Assembly: GCA_965218495.1 (NCBI GenBank)
Contig: OZ244626.1
Coordinates: 2,356,001 to 2,420,000 of the forward strand
Length of the DNA stretch: 64,000 nucleotides
Source of the DNA: G965218495 sp965218495
GTDB taxonomy: Bacteria; Bacteroidota; Rhodothermia; Rhodothermales; Bin80
Direction of reading: 5' to 3'
The notes under the pieces were generated by a model, which searched no databases, was not told where the DNA came from, and saw nothing but the letters and a program-made list of their open reading frames with translations. Positions 17,740 through 26,605 of this stretch are shown piece by piece. Position numbers and translations under genes: made by a program. Numbering within the stretch: the first letter of the stretch is position 1; the number at the start of each line of letters is the position of its first letter.

Positions 17740-18402
17740 ATGGCATTGCGTAAATCTCCTATGGCTGACCTTCGGCAGTGGTACGGCATGTCCGTTCAGG
17801 TCGGCATGGCTATCGCTCTTTTGCTCCTCGTCTTCGCCTTTAGCGCCAATCTCGATCGTGGCGACACGATGAATCTCGAGCAGCTCGACCAAGAGGTGGT
17901 GCAGATGGAAGAGATCCTGCAAACTAAGCAGATCCAGAAGCCGCCGCCACCGCCGCGCCCGCCCGTACCTGTTGAGGTGCCCAATGACCAGGTCCTAGAA
18001 GACGACGATCTGGACCTTGACGCTTCGCTAGACATTGATGAGCCGCTTTCGGCCCTGCCGCCTCCGCCACTAGCCGAGGAAGAGGAAGAAGAGCCGGAGC
18101 CTGAGATCTTCACGGTCGTAGAGGAGCAACCCGCGCTCATCGGCGGGCCCGCTGCGTTGCAGACCAATCTCAAGTACCCTGAAATCGCCCGTAAGGCTGG
18201 CGTTGAAGGCAGAGTATTCGTCCAGTTTGTCGTTGACAAGCAGGGCAACGTGTCCGATGCCGCGGTGGTCCGCGGCATCGGGGCAGGCTGTGACCAAGAA
18301 GCCCTCCGCGTGATTAGCCAGGCTAAATTCACACCCGGACGTCAGCGGGGCAAAGCGGTAAAGGTCCAGATGACCGTTTTTATTCAGTTTAGGCTGCGAT
18401 AG
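17740..18402 (+). CDS. tonB: energy transducer TonB
   Basis: Transmits the proton-motive energy of ExbB/ExbD to outer-membrane receptors. 220 residues: short cytoplasmic N-terminus, one anchor helix (VQVGMAIALLLLVFAFSA), a coiled stretch LEQLDQEVVQMEEILQTKQ, proline-rich spacer KPPPPPRPPVPVEVP with a second PPPPLAEEEEEEPEPE block, and one C-terminal domain (about 125-220: QPALIGGPAALQTNLKYPEI, RKAGVEGRVFVQFVVDKQG, GIGAGCDQEALRVISQAKFT, VFIQFRL). This is the canonical architecture and probably the ancestor of the array. A terminator follows directly; no exbB/exbD are in the window. Confidence 0.93.
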   Translation: MALRKSPMADLRQWYGMSVQVGMAIALLLLVFAFSANLDRGDTMNLEQLDQEVVQMEEILQTKQIQKPPPPPRPPVPVEVPNDQVLEDDDLDLDASLDIDEPLSALPPPPLAEEEEEEPEPEIFTVVEEQPALIGGPAALQTNLKYPEIARKAGVEGRVFVQFVVDKQGNVSDAAVVRGIGAGCDQEALRVISQAKFTPGRQRGKAVKVQMTVFIQFRLR

Positions 18403-18424
18403 CGCGCACCAACTGCGCAAAATC

Positions 18425-18457
18425 GCCCTGTAGCCACATGGCTGCAGGGCGCTTTTT
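18425..18457 (+). terminator. Rho-independent terminator after tonB
   Basis: GCCCTG pairs with CAGGGC around an inner AGCC/GGCT stem, followed by GCTTTTTC. It ends the tonB transcript between the convergent tonB and rpiA genes. Confidence 0.8.
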
Positions 18458-18481
18458 CTTGTGGCTAACCGGCCGGGTCAG

Positions 18482-19171
18482 CTACCACGCGTGGTGCTCG
18501 CAGCCGCCATCCATCGTTCCCATGAGCACATCGGTGGCCATACCTACAAAGAGGCCATGGTCAAGCACACCCGGGGTGCGCAGCAGTGCCACATCCAGTG
18601 CAGACGGGTCACTGATCTGCTGGAAGAAAGCATCAACAATCCAGAGTCCCTGATCCGTCACCACCGGTCCGTCTTTGCGTACACCCATGCGCAATTCCGG
18701 GCGTCCACCGAGCCCGGAAAGCGCACGCATGACCGGGCCCACGGCCATCGGCAAGACCTCCACTGGCACGGGCATGTGGATGCCAAGCCTTGAAACGCGC
18801 TTGGAGGCATCAATTAGCACGACGAAACGTGTGGCTAGGGCCGCGACAACCTTTTCGCGCGTGTGTGCTGCGCCGCGCCCTTTGATGAGATTGCCCTCCG
18901 GGTCAACCTCATCAGCCCCATCCAAGGCAATGTCAAGACGCTGAATGTCTTCCAGCCCGATAAGGGGAATATGATGCTCGCGCGCCAGTCGCTCCGCAGC
19001 ACTGGACGTCGGTGTCCCTACGATCTGAAGCCCTTCGTCGCGAATCCTTCGCCCGAGTGCTGCTACAGCGAATGCCGTAGTAGAACCGGTCCCCAGTCCG
19101 ATGCGCTGTCCGTCCTCGACCAGCATCGCCGCAGCCTCACCCGCGGCTTTTTTGGCAGCATCCTGTCCCAT
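18482..19171 (-). CDS. rpiA: ribose-5-phosphate isomerase A
   Basis: Interconverts ribose-5-phosphate and ribulose-5-phosphate in the pentose phosphate pathway. 229 residues, the usual length. Shows the phosphate loop IGLGTGSTTAFAVAALGRR (about 24-42), the active-site DGADEVDPEGNLIKGRGAAH with catalytic Asp, Glu and Lys, and DASKRVSRLG. The start ATG lies five bases after the stop of the upstream permease gene, so it is probably the last gene of that transcript. The last residues (MDGGCEHHAW) are not conserved. Confidence 0.96.
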   Translation of the reverse strand: MGQDAAKKAAGEAAAMLVEDGQRIGLGTGSTTAFAVAALGRRIRDEGLQIVGTPTSSAAERLAREHHIPLIGLEDIQRLDIALDGADEVDPEGNLIKGRGAAHTREKVVAALATRFVVLIDASKRVSRLGIHMPVPVEVLPMAVGPVMRALSGLGGRPELRMGVRKDGPVVTDQGLWIVDAFFQQISDPSALDVALLRTPGVLDHGLFVGMATDVLMGTMDGGCEHHAW

Positions 19172-19176
19172 GGGCG

Positions 19177-20397
19177 CTATTCGTGCCGTAGCGCCTCAAT
19201 AGGATCAAGCCCTGCTGCCTTGTAGGCTGGGTACACTCCGAAGATCAGCGCGATGCCAGTTACGCCACCTACGGCCACAAGAGCCCAAAGCCACGGAAAG
19301 ACAAATGGTGTCTTGGCAAAATACCCCACCAAGTTGCCACCTCCGGCACCCGCCAGGATTCCGATGATCCCCCCAATCTGGCACAGAAACATCGCCTCGT
19401 AGAGAAACTGGCGCAAGACGTCTCGCCTGCGGGCACCTACTGCCTTTCGTATGCCAATTTCGCGTGTGCGCTCCGTCACAGAAACCAGCATAATATTCAT
19501 GATTCCAATGCCAGCGGCCAAGAGCGTGATCAGGCCTATTGCAGCCCCGCCCTTGGCAATGCTGTTGGTAAACTTGGTAATCTCGCCGACAATGCCTTCG
19601 TTGCTGACGATTTCGAAATTATTTTCTTCACCCGGTTTGACGCGCCGGATGACGCGCAACAGGCCAATGGATTCCTCCATGGTTGCATCCAGCATTTGCA
19701 TGTTGACAGCGCGGACTTTGATTTGCACGTCCCAATTGGAGCCGCCATACAGCATGATCATGCGCGTAATTGGCACGATTGACAGCATGTCAAAGTTCTG
19801 GCCAAACACCTCTCCCTTTTCTTCAAGCACACCTACAACCTGGTATCGGTTGCCACTCAGGATGACATCCTTGCCGATGGGCGTTTCGGTCGGAAACAGC
19901 TCGTCAGCCAAGTCATAGCCTATCACGGCCACAGGGCGCGAGAGATGAACATCCTGTTCCGTCAGAAACCGCCCCTGAGACATTTCGAAGCCATTGTTGC
20001 CCAGAAAATGCTGGTTTGATCCGATGAAAATCACTACCGGATCAGTCTCCTTGTTACGATACCGTGCCTCAACCATCCATCCTCCCATGGAAGCACTCAC
20101 GGCCGCAGGCAATACGCTGCGCTGGGCAAGCTGCTCCATCTGCCTGTAGGTAAGCCGCTGGCGGCCACGGACGCCGGTGCCGCTTCGCGAAAAAGTATCC
20201 CTGCGTTCAACCGAATAGGTCGTTGACCCAAAGGATTCTACCGCAGTGGTGGCACTGGATTTGATGACCTCAACAGCGGTTACCGCCACTATGATGGCAA
20301 AGACCCCAATTACCATGCCCAGCAGCGTGAGCGCCGAACGGAGCTTGTGACTGCGCACGGTTTCCCATGCCAACCGAATGAATTCAAATTTGATCAT
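19177..20397 (-). CDS. MacB/FtsX-type ABC permease (pair 2, second subunit)
   Basis: 406-residue inner-membrane permease of the MacB class: N-terminal helix (LRSALTLLGMVIGVFAIIVA), a periplasmic domain of about 240 residues, and three C-terminal helices with the FtsX signature TREIGIRKAVGARRRDVLRQ. It ends LDPIEALRHE, as is usual. Such permeases use ATP hydrolysed by a cytoplasmic partner to move or extract substrates across the envelope mechanically. It is highly similar to the permease at 21956-23179. No ATPase gene is adjacent. Confidence 0.9.
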   Translation of the reverse strand: MIKFEFIRLAWETVRSHKLRSALTLLGMVIGVFAIIVAVTAVEVIKSSATTAVESFGSTTYSVERRDTFSRSGTGVRGRQRLTYRQMEQLAQRSVLPAAVSASMGGWMVEARYRNKETDPVVIFIGSNQHFLGNNGFEMSQGRFLTEQDVHLSRPVAVIGYDLADELFPTETPIGKDVILSGNRYQVVGVLEEKGEVFGQNFDMLSIVPITRMIMLYGGSNWDVQIKVRAVNMQMLDATMEESIGLLRVIRRVKPGEENNFEIVSNEGIVGEITKFTNSIAKGGAAIGLITLLAAGIGIMNIMLVSVTERTREIGIRKAVGARRRDVLRQFLYEAMFLCQIGGIIGILAGAGGGNLVGYFAKTPFVFPWLWALVAVGGVTGIALIFGVYPAYKAAGLDPIEALRHE

Positions 20398-20402
20398 GGC
20401 CT

Positions 20403-21632
20403 CTAGCCGTAGCGGAGTGCATCAATAGGACTCTGACGGGCAGCATTCCACGCGGGCACAAGGCCAAAGATGATCCCGACGCCGACGCAGATGCCAAAGG
20501 CCAGCCCGATGGTTCCGGGTGCCAGTACCGCCGGTATGTAGCGAGCAATAAGCTCTGTCACACCTGCAGCAACCCCTACGCCGATCAGGCCCGCAAAGAG
20601 GCAGACACCCACGGCCTCCAGCAGAAACTGGGTCATAATTGCGCGCCGCTTCGCGCCGACTGCCTTACGGATGCCAATCTCTTTCGTGCGCTCCTTCACC
20701 GATACAAACATGATGTTCATCACACCAATGCCCCCTACTAGGAGCGCGAGACTTGTAAGAAAGATGCCGATGGCGTATGTGATGCCTTTGATCTGCCCGA
20801 CGACTTCTTCGAACATCTGTGTTCGGTTGATAGCAAAATTGCTTTCCTCCATGGCGTCAACGCCGCGCGCTGCACGAACAATGCCAGTTACCTCATCCTC
20901 TGCCTTATCAAGCACTTCGGCAGACGCTGCCCTGATTTCTATCCTTGCGCTTCGGAAGCGGCCAAAGAATTTCGTGAAGGTTCTCAGCGGCAACTGAACC
21001 TGATCGTCAAACGAAAACATGCCCATGAACTTGCCTTGCTGCGCCATAACACCTATGACCTCAAAGCGGTTGCCTCCTATGCGAACTCGCTTGCCAAGCG
21101 GCTGCTCATTGGGAAAGAGTTCTTCGGCAACATGGGCCCCAATGACGACCACGGGCTTACCCGTCTGGTTTTCAAGCTCCGTGTACCAGCGGCCCGAATC
21201 CAGATCGACATCCATAACGCGGGTGATCTCCGCGGTGGAGCCCTGCGTGTAAATGCCGTATAACGTCCTACTGCGGTACTTGACGGGCCGGACCGTCTGT
21301 ACGGTGGGCGCCACTGCAGCTACGTATTTGGCCTGGCTTCTGATGTCGTCGGCCAGTCCCAATTCAATTCTGGGCCGGTTCCGCTGCTTCCTTTCCTCGC
21401 TGGGGGACTTAAACCAAGATTCCTTTTCGACATAAAGGACATTGGTACCCAACATCGCAAGCGAGTCCTCAAACTCCTGCTCCAACCCGGTTATGATCGT
21501 AAACATCGCGGTCACGGTAACAATGCCTATGACGATGCCCAGCATCGTCAGTAGACTGCGCAACTTCTGCGACATAAGTGATCGGACCGCAATATGAAGG
21601 GCTTCCGAGAGCTCTACAAGAAACCGCGTCAC
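20403..21632 (-). CDS. MacB/FtsX-type ABC permease (pair 2, first subunit)
   Basis: About 409 residues if the GTG at 21632 is used. This matches the N-terminus of its paralogue at 24418 (TRFLVELSEALHIAVRSL versus KVFVEFWEGLAIAGRSM); an ATG at 21695 would add 21 unmatched residues. Architecture as in MacB permeases: first helix LTMLGIVIGIVTVTAMFTI, periplasmic domain, then LALLVGGIGVMNIMFVSVKE, RTKEIGIRKAVGAKRRAIMT and two more helices, ending in a DALRYG tail. It is five bases from the following permease gene. Together with that gene it repeats the arrangement at 21956-24418. Confidence 0.88.
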   Translation of the reverse strand: MTRFLVELSEALHIAVRSLMSQKLRSLLTMLGIVIGIVTVTAMFTIITGLEQEFEDSLAMLGTNVLYVEKESWFKSPSEERKQRNRPRIELGLADDIRSQAKYVAAVAPTVQTVRPVKYRSRTLYGIYTQGSTAEITRVMDVDLDSGRWYTELENQTGKPVVVIGAHVAEELFPNEQPLGKRVRIGGNRFEVIGVMAQQGKFMGMFSFDDQVQLPLRTFTKFFGRFRSARIEIRAASAEVLDKAEDEVTGIVRAARGVDAMEESNFAINRTQMFEEVVGQIKGITYAIGIFLTSLALLVGGIGVMNIMFVSVKERTKEIGIRKAVGAKRRAIMTQFLLEAVGVCLFAGLIGVGVAAGVTELIARYIPAVLAPGTIGLAFGICVGVGIIFGLVPAWNAARQSPIDALRYG

Positions 21633-21955
21633 GACTAGGCTGGCTAATTCTCGGTGATAAAGCGCCGGGGCTATGGCTACAGGACCGCTGCACAACGCAT
21701 GATCCTCGCCTGAAACGCAGCTTCCAAGCTAATGATCGCGAAATATAGGAAAGAACGACAGCCTGTTCACGAGGCCATGCATGCAGGACTCAGGAGCAAC
21801 GACTCCCATGGGATCAGCGCACTTGAATTAGCCTCTCGGGCTCGCCTGACTGCAAATGCCACGCGGCCCGCATCCGTGACAGCCTACTTCGGGCCTACTT
21901 ATGTGCTCGCTGCTTTATCGTTCTGGGAAAGGCGGGTCACCGGTAGCTTTGCGTC
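21633..21955. other. spacer between the two permease pairs
   Basis: About 320 bases without a supported gene. It separates the two duplicated permease pairs and may carry a promoter for the second pair and rpiA, but no clear element is seen. Confidence 0.4.
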
Positions 21956-23179
21956 CTATTCGTGACGCAACGCCTCAATAGGGTCAAGCCGCGCCGCCTT
22001 GGAAGCAGGGTATACGCCAAAGACGATAGCGATCCCGGTAACCGCCAGCGTTGCCCCAATTGCCCACATCCACGGGAAAACAAACGAGGTCTTAAACACG
22101 AAGCCCAGGAGGTTGCCCCCCGCAGCGCCCGCCATGATCCCGATGATCCCGCCAATCTGGCATAGAAAGATGGCTTCATACAGAAACTGTTGCAGCACAT
22201 CGCGGCGGCGCGCGCCTACCGCCTTGCGAACCCCAATTTCACGCGTGCGCTCGGTCACCGATACCAACATGATGTTCATGATACCGATGCCGGCCGCAAA
22301 GAGCGTGATCAGACCTACCGCCGCGCCGCCCAGCGCAATCTTGCCGGTAAACTGACCAATCTGTTCAACAATGCTTTGGTTGCTTTCGGCCTCGAAGTCG
22401 TTTTCTTCGCCCGGCCCAACGCCTCGGATCACACGCAGGATGCCTATGGTCTCATCCATGGTTGCCTCCAGGTCCTGCATGCTGGGCGCGCGCACGGCGA
22501 TATCGATGTCGCGCCGAGCCGCGCTGTACAGGTTGATCATGCGCGTGATAGGCACCAGCGCAATCATATCGACATTTTGACCGAACGCGTCACCTTTTTC
22601 CGCCATCACCCCGATGACGCTGTATCGGTAGCCATCAATGACAATGTCCTTGCCGATGGCCTTCTCGTTGGGAAAGAGCTCATCTTCCACATCGGCGCCG
22701 ATGACCGCTACCGGCCTGGCCAAATGCACATCCTGTTCTCCCAGAAACCGGCCCTCGGACATGTCAAACCCGTAGCTGCCAAGCCAGAATTCATTCGATC
22801 CCAGGAACATCACAGATGGCTCGGTCTTCAGGCCAGCGGCGCGTGCCTCGACCCCAGAACCCCTCCTCATTTCCGGGCTGATCCCAATTGGAAGCTCGGC
22901 TAACTTGGCCAGCCGTTCGGCCTCGTCATAGGTCAGGTTTCGCCTCGGACGCCATCTACCTCCACGCTGCTGAAATCCGTGCCTGCTGGAGACAGTAAAG
23001 GTGGTAGCACCGAACGACTCTACGGTGCCGGTGGCACTGGATTTGATGACCTCAACGGCCGTCACCGCGACGATAATTGCGAACACGCCGATTACCATCC
23101 CCAAGAGTGTCAGCGCGCTCCGCAACTTGTGGCTGCGCACCGACTCCCAGGCCAGTCGTACAAACTCCAGGTTTATCAT
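21956..23179 (-). CDS. MacB/FtsX-type ABC permease (pair 1, second subunit)
   Basis: 407 residues, close paralogue of the protein at 19177-20397. Shared features: MINLEFVRLAWESVRSHKLR, first helix LTLLGMVIGVFAIIVAVTA, periplasmic domain with VARPVAVIGADVEDELFP-type MacB core strands (here LARPVAVIG), IGIMNIMLVSVTERTREIGV, and tail LDPIEALRHE. The start is three bases from the stop of the preceding permease gene, so the two are co-translated and probably form a heterodimer. The ATPase must come from elsewhere. Confidence 0.9.
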   Translation of the reverse strand: MINLEFVRLAWESVRSHKLRSALTLLGMVIGVFAIIVAVTAVEVIKSSATGTVESFGATTFTVSSRHGFQQRGGRWRPRRNLTYDEAERLAKLAELPIGISPEMRRGSGVEARAAGLKTEPSVMFLGSNEFWLGSYGFDMSEGRFLGEQDVHLARPVAVIGADVEDELFPNEKAIGKDIVIDGYRYSVIGVMAEKGDAFGQNVDMIALVPITRMINLYSAARRDIDIAVRAPSMQDLEATMDETIGILRVIRGVGPGEENDFEAESNQSIVEQIGQFTGKIALGGAAVGLITLFAAGIGIMNIMLVSVTERTREIGVRKAVGARRRDVLQQFLYEAIFLCQIGGIIGIMAGAAGGNLLGFVFKTSFVFPWMWAIGATLAVTGIAIVFGVYPASKAARLDPIEALRHE

Positions 23180-23182
23180 GGC

Positions 23183-24418
23183 TCAGCTGTATCGCAGCGC
23201 GTCAATGGGATTGAGTCGCGCTGCATTCCATGCGGGCACGATGCCGAAGGTGATGCCGACACCGACGCATATGCCAAATGCCAGAATCACTGTTCCCGGT
23301 GCCAGGTAGGCCGGTACAAACTGGCTGATGACCAATGTGGCACCGGCGGAGATGGCTACGCCGATGATGCCTGCTCCGACGCATACGCCAATGGCCTCAG
23401 TCAGGAACTGCATCAGGATGGCACGACGAGGTGCCCCAACAGCTTTCCTGATACCTATCTCCCTGGTTCGCTCCTTCACCGATACGAACATGATGTTCAT
23501 AACACCAATGCCACCGACGACCAGTGCCAGGCCAGTCAGAAAGATGCCAATGGCGTAAATGGTGGCCTTCACGTCGCCTATCTGGTCCCTAAACGCTTGA
23601 GATTTGTTGATGGAAAAGTTGTTCTCTTCTGTGGCATCAACGCCACGGGCCGCGCGCAAGATGCCGGTGAGCTCGTCTTCCGCCAGGTGCACTACATTGG
23701 CGGATGCGGCCTTGACCTCTATGGTGACGCTCCGGTACCGCCCAAAGATGCGCTCAAATGTGCTCAGCGGAATCTGTACCTGGTCATCAAAGGAGAAAAG
23801 GCCCATGAACTTGCCCTGCCGCTTCAGAACCCCAATCACCTCGAATCGCGTGTGCCCGATTCGAATTCGCTTGCCCAACGCTCGCTCGCTGGGAAACAAT
23901 TCTTCCGCGACCTCCGCGCCTAGGACCGCCACCGGCCGTGCCGCATGAAGCTCGGCTTCGGAATACCAACGCCCTGCCTCGAGATCTATTTCGTCAATCC
24001 TGGTGACTTCGGGCGTAGAGCCCTCAATTCTGATGCCATACAGCGCCCGGTCACGGTAGCGAACCGGTCGACTTGAGCTCACAGTCGGTGCTACCGCGCT
24101 CGCGTACTTGGCTTGGGCCCGGATATCGTTCACCAGGTCCTTCGTGATTCTAGGGCGATTGCGTGCCTTGATCCAGTCTGCTTCCGACATAAACCACCCG
24201 GACCTTTGCACGTACAGGACATTTGTGCCCAGCATGGAGAGCGAATTCTCGAAACTGCGCTCCAGCCCATTGATGATCGTGAACATGCTGGTTACGGTGA
24301 CGATGCCGATGACAATGCCCAGCATCGTCAGGGAGCTACGCAGCTTGTGCGCGAACATCGACCGACCGGCAATTGCCAGTCCCTCCCAGAACTCTACGAA
24401 TACCTTAGCTACGTGCAA
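23183..24418 (-). CDS. MacB/FtsX-type ABC permease (pair 1, first subunit)
   Basis: 411 residues, close paralogue of the protein at 20403-21632. Begins MHVAKVFVEFWEGLAIAGRS, first helix LTMLGIVIGIVTVTSMFTII, periplasmic MacB-type domain (ARPVAVLGAEVAEELFPSER), VVGGIGVMNIMFVSVKERTR, EIGIRKAVGAPRRAILMQFL, and tail LNPIDALRYS. First gene of the minus-strand run ending in rpiA; its start faces the DUF5989 gene across about 140 bases, which should hold divergent promoters. The substrate is unknown; MacB relatives handle macrolides, toxins or lipoproteins. Confidence 0.9.
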   Translation of the reverse strand: MHVAKVFVEFWEGLAIAGRSMFAHKLRSSLTMLGIVIGIVTVTSMFTIINGLERSFENSLSMLGTNVLYVQRSGWFMSEADWIKARNRPRITKDLVNDIRAQAKYASAVAPTVSSSRPVRYRDRALYGIRIEGSTPEVTRIDEIDLEAGRWYSEAELHAARPVAVLGAEVAEELFPSERALGKRIRIGHTRFEVIGVLKRQGKFMGLFSFDDQVQIPLSTFERIFGRYRSVTIEVKAASANVVHLAEDELTGILRAARGVDATEENNFSINKSQAFRDQIGDVKATIYAIGIFLTGLALVVGGIGVMNIMFVSVKERTREIGIRKAVGAPRRAILMQFLTEAIGVCVGAGIIGVAISAGATLVISQFVPAYLAPGTVILAFGICVGVGITFGIVPAWNAARLNPIDALRYS

Positions 24419-24557
24419 TTGGAACAGACCCGTCAGTTGTGCCTAATGAGTTGCTACGAAAAGGTGTCCGACGGGTTACAGCGCGCACAACGTTGTAGAC
24501 GCGCGGAACATAATCTGGATAGCGAGCGTAAAAACCGGAAAGCCGGTAGCATGCGCT

Positions 24558-24743
24558 GTGAGCAAGCTGGATATCCTTATCGAGTTCTTGCGATTCTTGC
24601 GCGTGCGGAAGAAGTACTGGTTGATTCCGATTGCGTTCGTGCTCCTGTTCTTGAGCCTGCTCATCGTCGCAACGCAAGGCTCCGCCCTTGCGCCATTCAT
24701 TTACGCTTTCTTTTTGGGAAACTTGATGGTTTGTTCGCAGTGA
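24558..24743 (+). CDS. DUF5989 small membrane protein
   Basis: 61 residues from a GTG. The sequence SKLDILIEFLRFLRVRKKYW, then one hydrophobic helix (LIPIAFVLLFLSLLIVATQG) and SALAPFIYAFF, is the DUF5989 pattern. The family is known as a tiny membrane partner found near SxtJ-type and carbamoyltransferase genes in natural-product or surface-polysaccharide loci. Here it stands alone before parA with no such neighbour. A tail of about ten residues (LGNLMVCSQ) extends past the family's usual end. Function unknown. Confidence 0.72.
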   Translation: MSKLDILIEFLRFLRVRKKYWLIPIAFVLLFLSLLIVATQGSALAPFIYAFFLGNLMVCSQ

Positions 24744-24798
24744 GCTATGCGGCTACACGCTGCATGCGTCCGCGTAAGTGGCCTGAGACCCTTCGCTT

Positions 24799-25680
24799 AT
24801 GGCAAAGACAATTGCGATAGCCAACCAGAAGGGTGGTGTGGGAAAGACCACCACAGCCATCAATCTTGCCGCATCATTGGCGGTGATGGAGCACCCCATC
24901 CTAGTGGTAGACATGGATCCCCAGGCCAACTGCACCTCGGGACTCGGCTTTGATCCACGAACTTTGGCCCACTCCAGCTATGAGGTCGTCATAGGCAAGA
25001 TACCGGCCCGGGACGCCATCCGCCAAACGGCGGTCCCCAACCTGCACCTGTTGCCGGGTAGCATGAACCTGGTTGGTGCTGAAATCGAACTTCTCAATCT
25101 GACTTCCCGCGAGCGCAGGCTTGCGCGTGCCCTTGGCGACACCAAAAGCCGGTATGACTTCGTCATCATTGATTGCCCCCCTTCCCTGGGCCTTTTGACG
25201 CTGAATGCCTTGACCGCCGCGGACTCCGTTCTGATCCCAGTGCAAGCCGAGTACTTCGCCCTCGAAGGGCTGGGACAGCTCCTCAGCACGGTAAAGAAGC
25301 TGAGAAGGAGCTTCAATCCCAACTTGGACATCGAGGGTGTACTGCTGACGCTGTACGATGCCCGCCTACGGCTGTCCAAACAGGTAGCGGCCGAGGTTAA
25401 GCGCTACTTTGATCCGTACGTATTTAGGACTATTGCACAGCGCAATGTGCGCGTAGCAGAGGCACCAAGCTTTGGACAGCCCGTGCTGATGTTTGACGGC
25501 ACCTGCGCTGGCGCCAAGAACCACTTCGCGTTGGCCAAGGAGGTCTTGGCCAAGAATGCGGCTTACCTTCGGCGTCGGCCGACCAAACTTGAGTCACCGC
25601 CGACCACGGTCTCCAGTAGCGGCGTGCTTCATAAATTCTCCGCGTCATCGACTCGGGGTGGCACTTCGTATAGCGGATAG
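24799..25680 (+). CDS. parA: chromosome partitioning ATPase ParA/Soj
   Basis: Walker-type ATPase that works with ParB on chromosome segregation. 293 residues with deviant Walker A KGGVGKTTTAINLAASLAV (about 11-29), VDMDPQANCTSGLG, Walker B DFVIIDCPPSLGLLTLNAL and AEYFALEGLGQL. The region around residue 232 reads PVLMFDGTCAGAKNHFALAK, slightly unlike the common PIxxYDPxSxGAxAYxxLA. It has a serine/threonine-rich C-terminal extension of about 35 residues. parB follows after 31 bases, the standard order. No parS-like palindrome was noticed nearby. Confidence 0.95.
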   Translation: MAKTIAIANQKGGVGKTTTAINLAASLAVMEHPILVVDMDPQANCTSGLGFDPRTLAHSSYEVVIGKIPARDAIRQTAVPNLHLLPGSMNLVGAEIELLNLTSRERRLARALGDTKSRYDFVIIDCPPSLGLLTLNALTAADSVLIPVQAEYFALEGLGQLLSTVKKLRRSFNPNLDIEGVLLTLYDARLRLSKQVAAEVKRYFDPYVFRTIAQRNVRVAEAPSFGQPVLMFDGTCAGAKNHFALAKEVLAKNAAYLRRRPTKLESPPTTVSSSGVLHKFSASSTRGGTSYSG

Positions 25681-25711
25681 CTATCCTTCGTGGGCAGTAT
25701 AGGAAGGCGCT

Positions 25712-26605
25712 ATGGCACGAAAAAAGGTTGCCCTTGGCCGCGGGCTGGACTCGCTGTTGCCTTCCGACGATCCCCTTGATGTGCAGGCTGGCCTGCGCCA
25801 GGTAGCCGGGGGAATCTTTGAGGTTCGGATTGACAGAATCACCCCTAACCCGTATCAGCCTCGCCAGACCTTCGATGACGACGCGCTCAATGGGCTGGCC
25901 CAATCCATTGAGGAGCTTGGCATCATCCAGCCCATCACAGTCAGGGCAGTAGGGAACGACCGCTTCGAAGTCATCGCCGGTGAACGTCGCCTCCGGGCGG
26001 CGCGCCGGGTGGGACTGCGCACCGTGCCGGCTTTCGTACGCGTGACCAGTGCAGAGGAGATGCTGGAGATGGCGCTTGTTGAAAACGTTCAGCGTGAGCA
26101 GCTCAACCCGATTGAATTGGCGCTCGGCTATCAGCGACTGATCGAGGAGTGCGGGTTGCAGCAGGCACAGGTAGCCAGACGGGTCGGCAAGACCCGGTCA
26201 ACGGTGACAAATTTCCTTCGCCTGCTTCGACTTCCCCCGCGCATTCAGATTGCGCTGCGCGAGCGCACCCTCTCTGTCGGCCACGCTCGGGCCTTATTGG
26301 GACTGAGCGATGCGGAATCGCAGCTGCGGCTCTTTGAGAATATCCTGCGCAAGAATCTGTCTGTGCGCCAGGTGGAATCGCACGTACAGCAGCTTACGCA
26401 ACGAATCAGAAAGCCGCGTGAGCCTGTGCTGCCCACACGGCAGTCACTGCAGGTACAGGAGTTCGAGAAATCTTTGCGATCGCGTTACGGTACAAAGGTG
26501 AAACTTACGTGCGACGCGTCTGGCAAAGGCAAGGTTGAACTCCACTACTACTCTACCGACGATCTCGCGCGGATGCTGGATCTTCTCATGGGGACGCGAG
26601 GCTAG
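25712..26605 (+). CDS. parB: chromosome partitioning protein ParB
   Basis: parS-binding CTPase clamp; 297 residues. Begins ARKKVALGRGLDSLLP, typical of chromosomal ParB. N-terminal domain: NPYQPRQTFDDDALNGLAQS, IIQPITVR, and the CTP-binding GERRLRAARRVG and ENVQREQLNPIE boxes (about 90-135). Helix-turn-helix: QAQVARRVGKTRSTVTNFLR (about 153-172). The C-terminal dimerisation segment follows (FEKSLRSRYGTKVKLT). It is directly downstream of parA and overlaps or abuts the DUF5683 gene, the arrangement known from Bacteroidota. Confidence 0.95.
   Translation: MARKKVALGRGLDSLLPSDDPLDVQAGLRQVAGGIFEVRIDRITPNPYQPRQTFDDDALNGLAQSIEELGIIQPITVRAVGNDRFEVIAGERRLRAARRVGLRTVPAFVRVTSAEEMLEMALVENVQREQLNPIELALGYQRLIEECGLQQAQVARRVGKTRSTVTNFLRLLRLPPRIQIALRERTLSVGHARALLGLSDAESQLRLFENILRKNLSVRQVESHVQQLTQRIRKPREPVLPTRQSLQVQEFEKSLRSRYGTKVKLTCDASGKGKVELHYYSTDDLARMLDLLMGTRG

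Noticed and set aside
22979..23923. Plus-strand open frame of 314 codons opposite the permease genes
   Set aside because: Antisense to two clear MacB-like permeases; composition reflects the reverse complement of conserved membrane segments.
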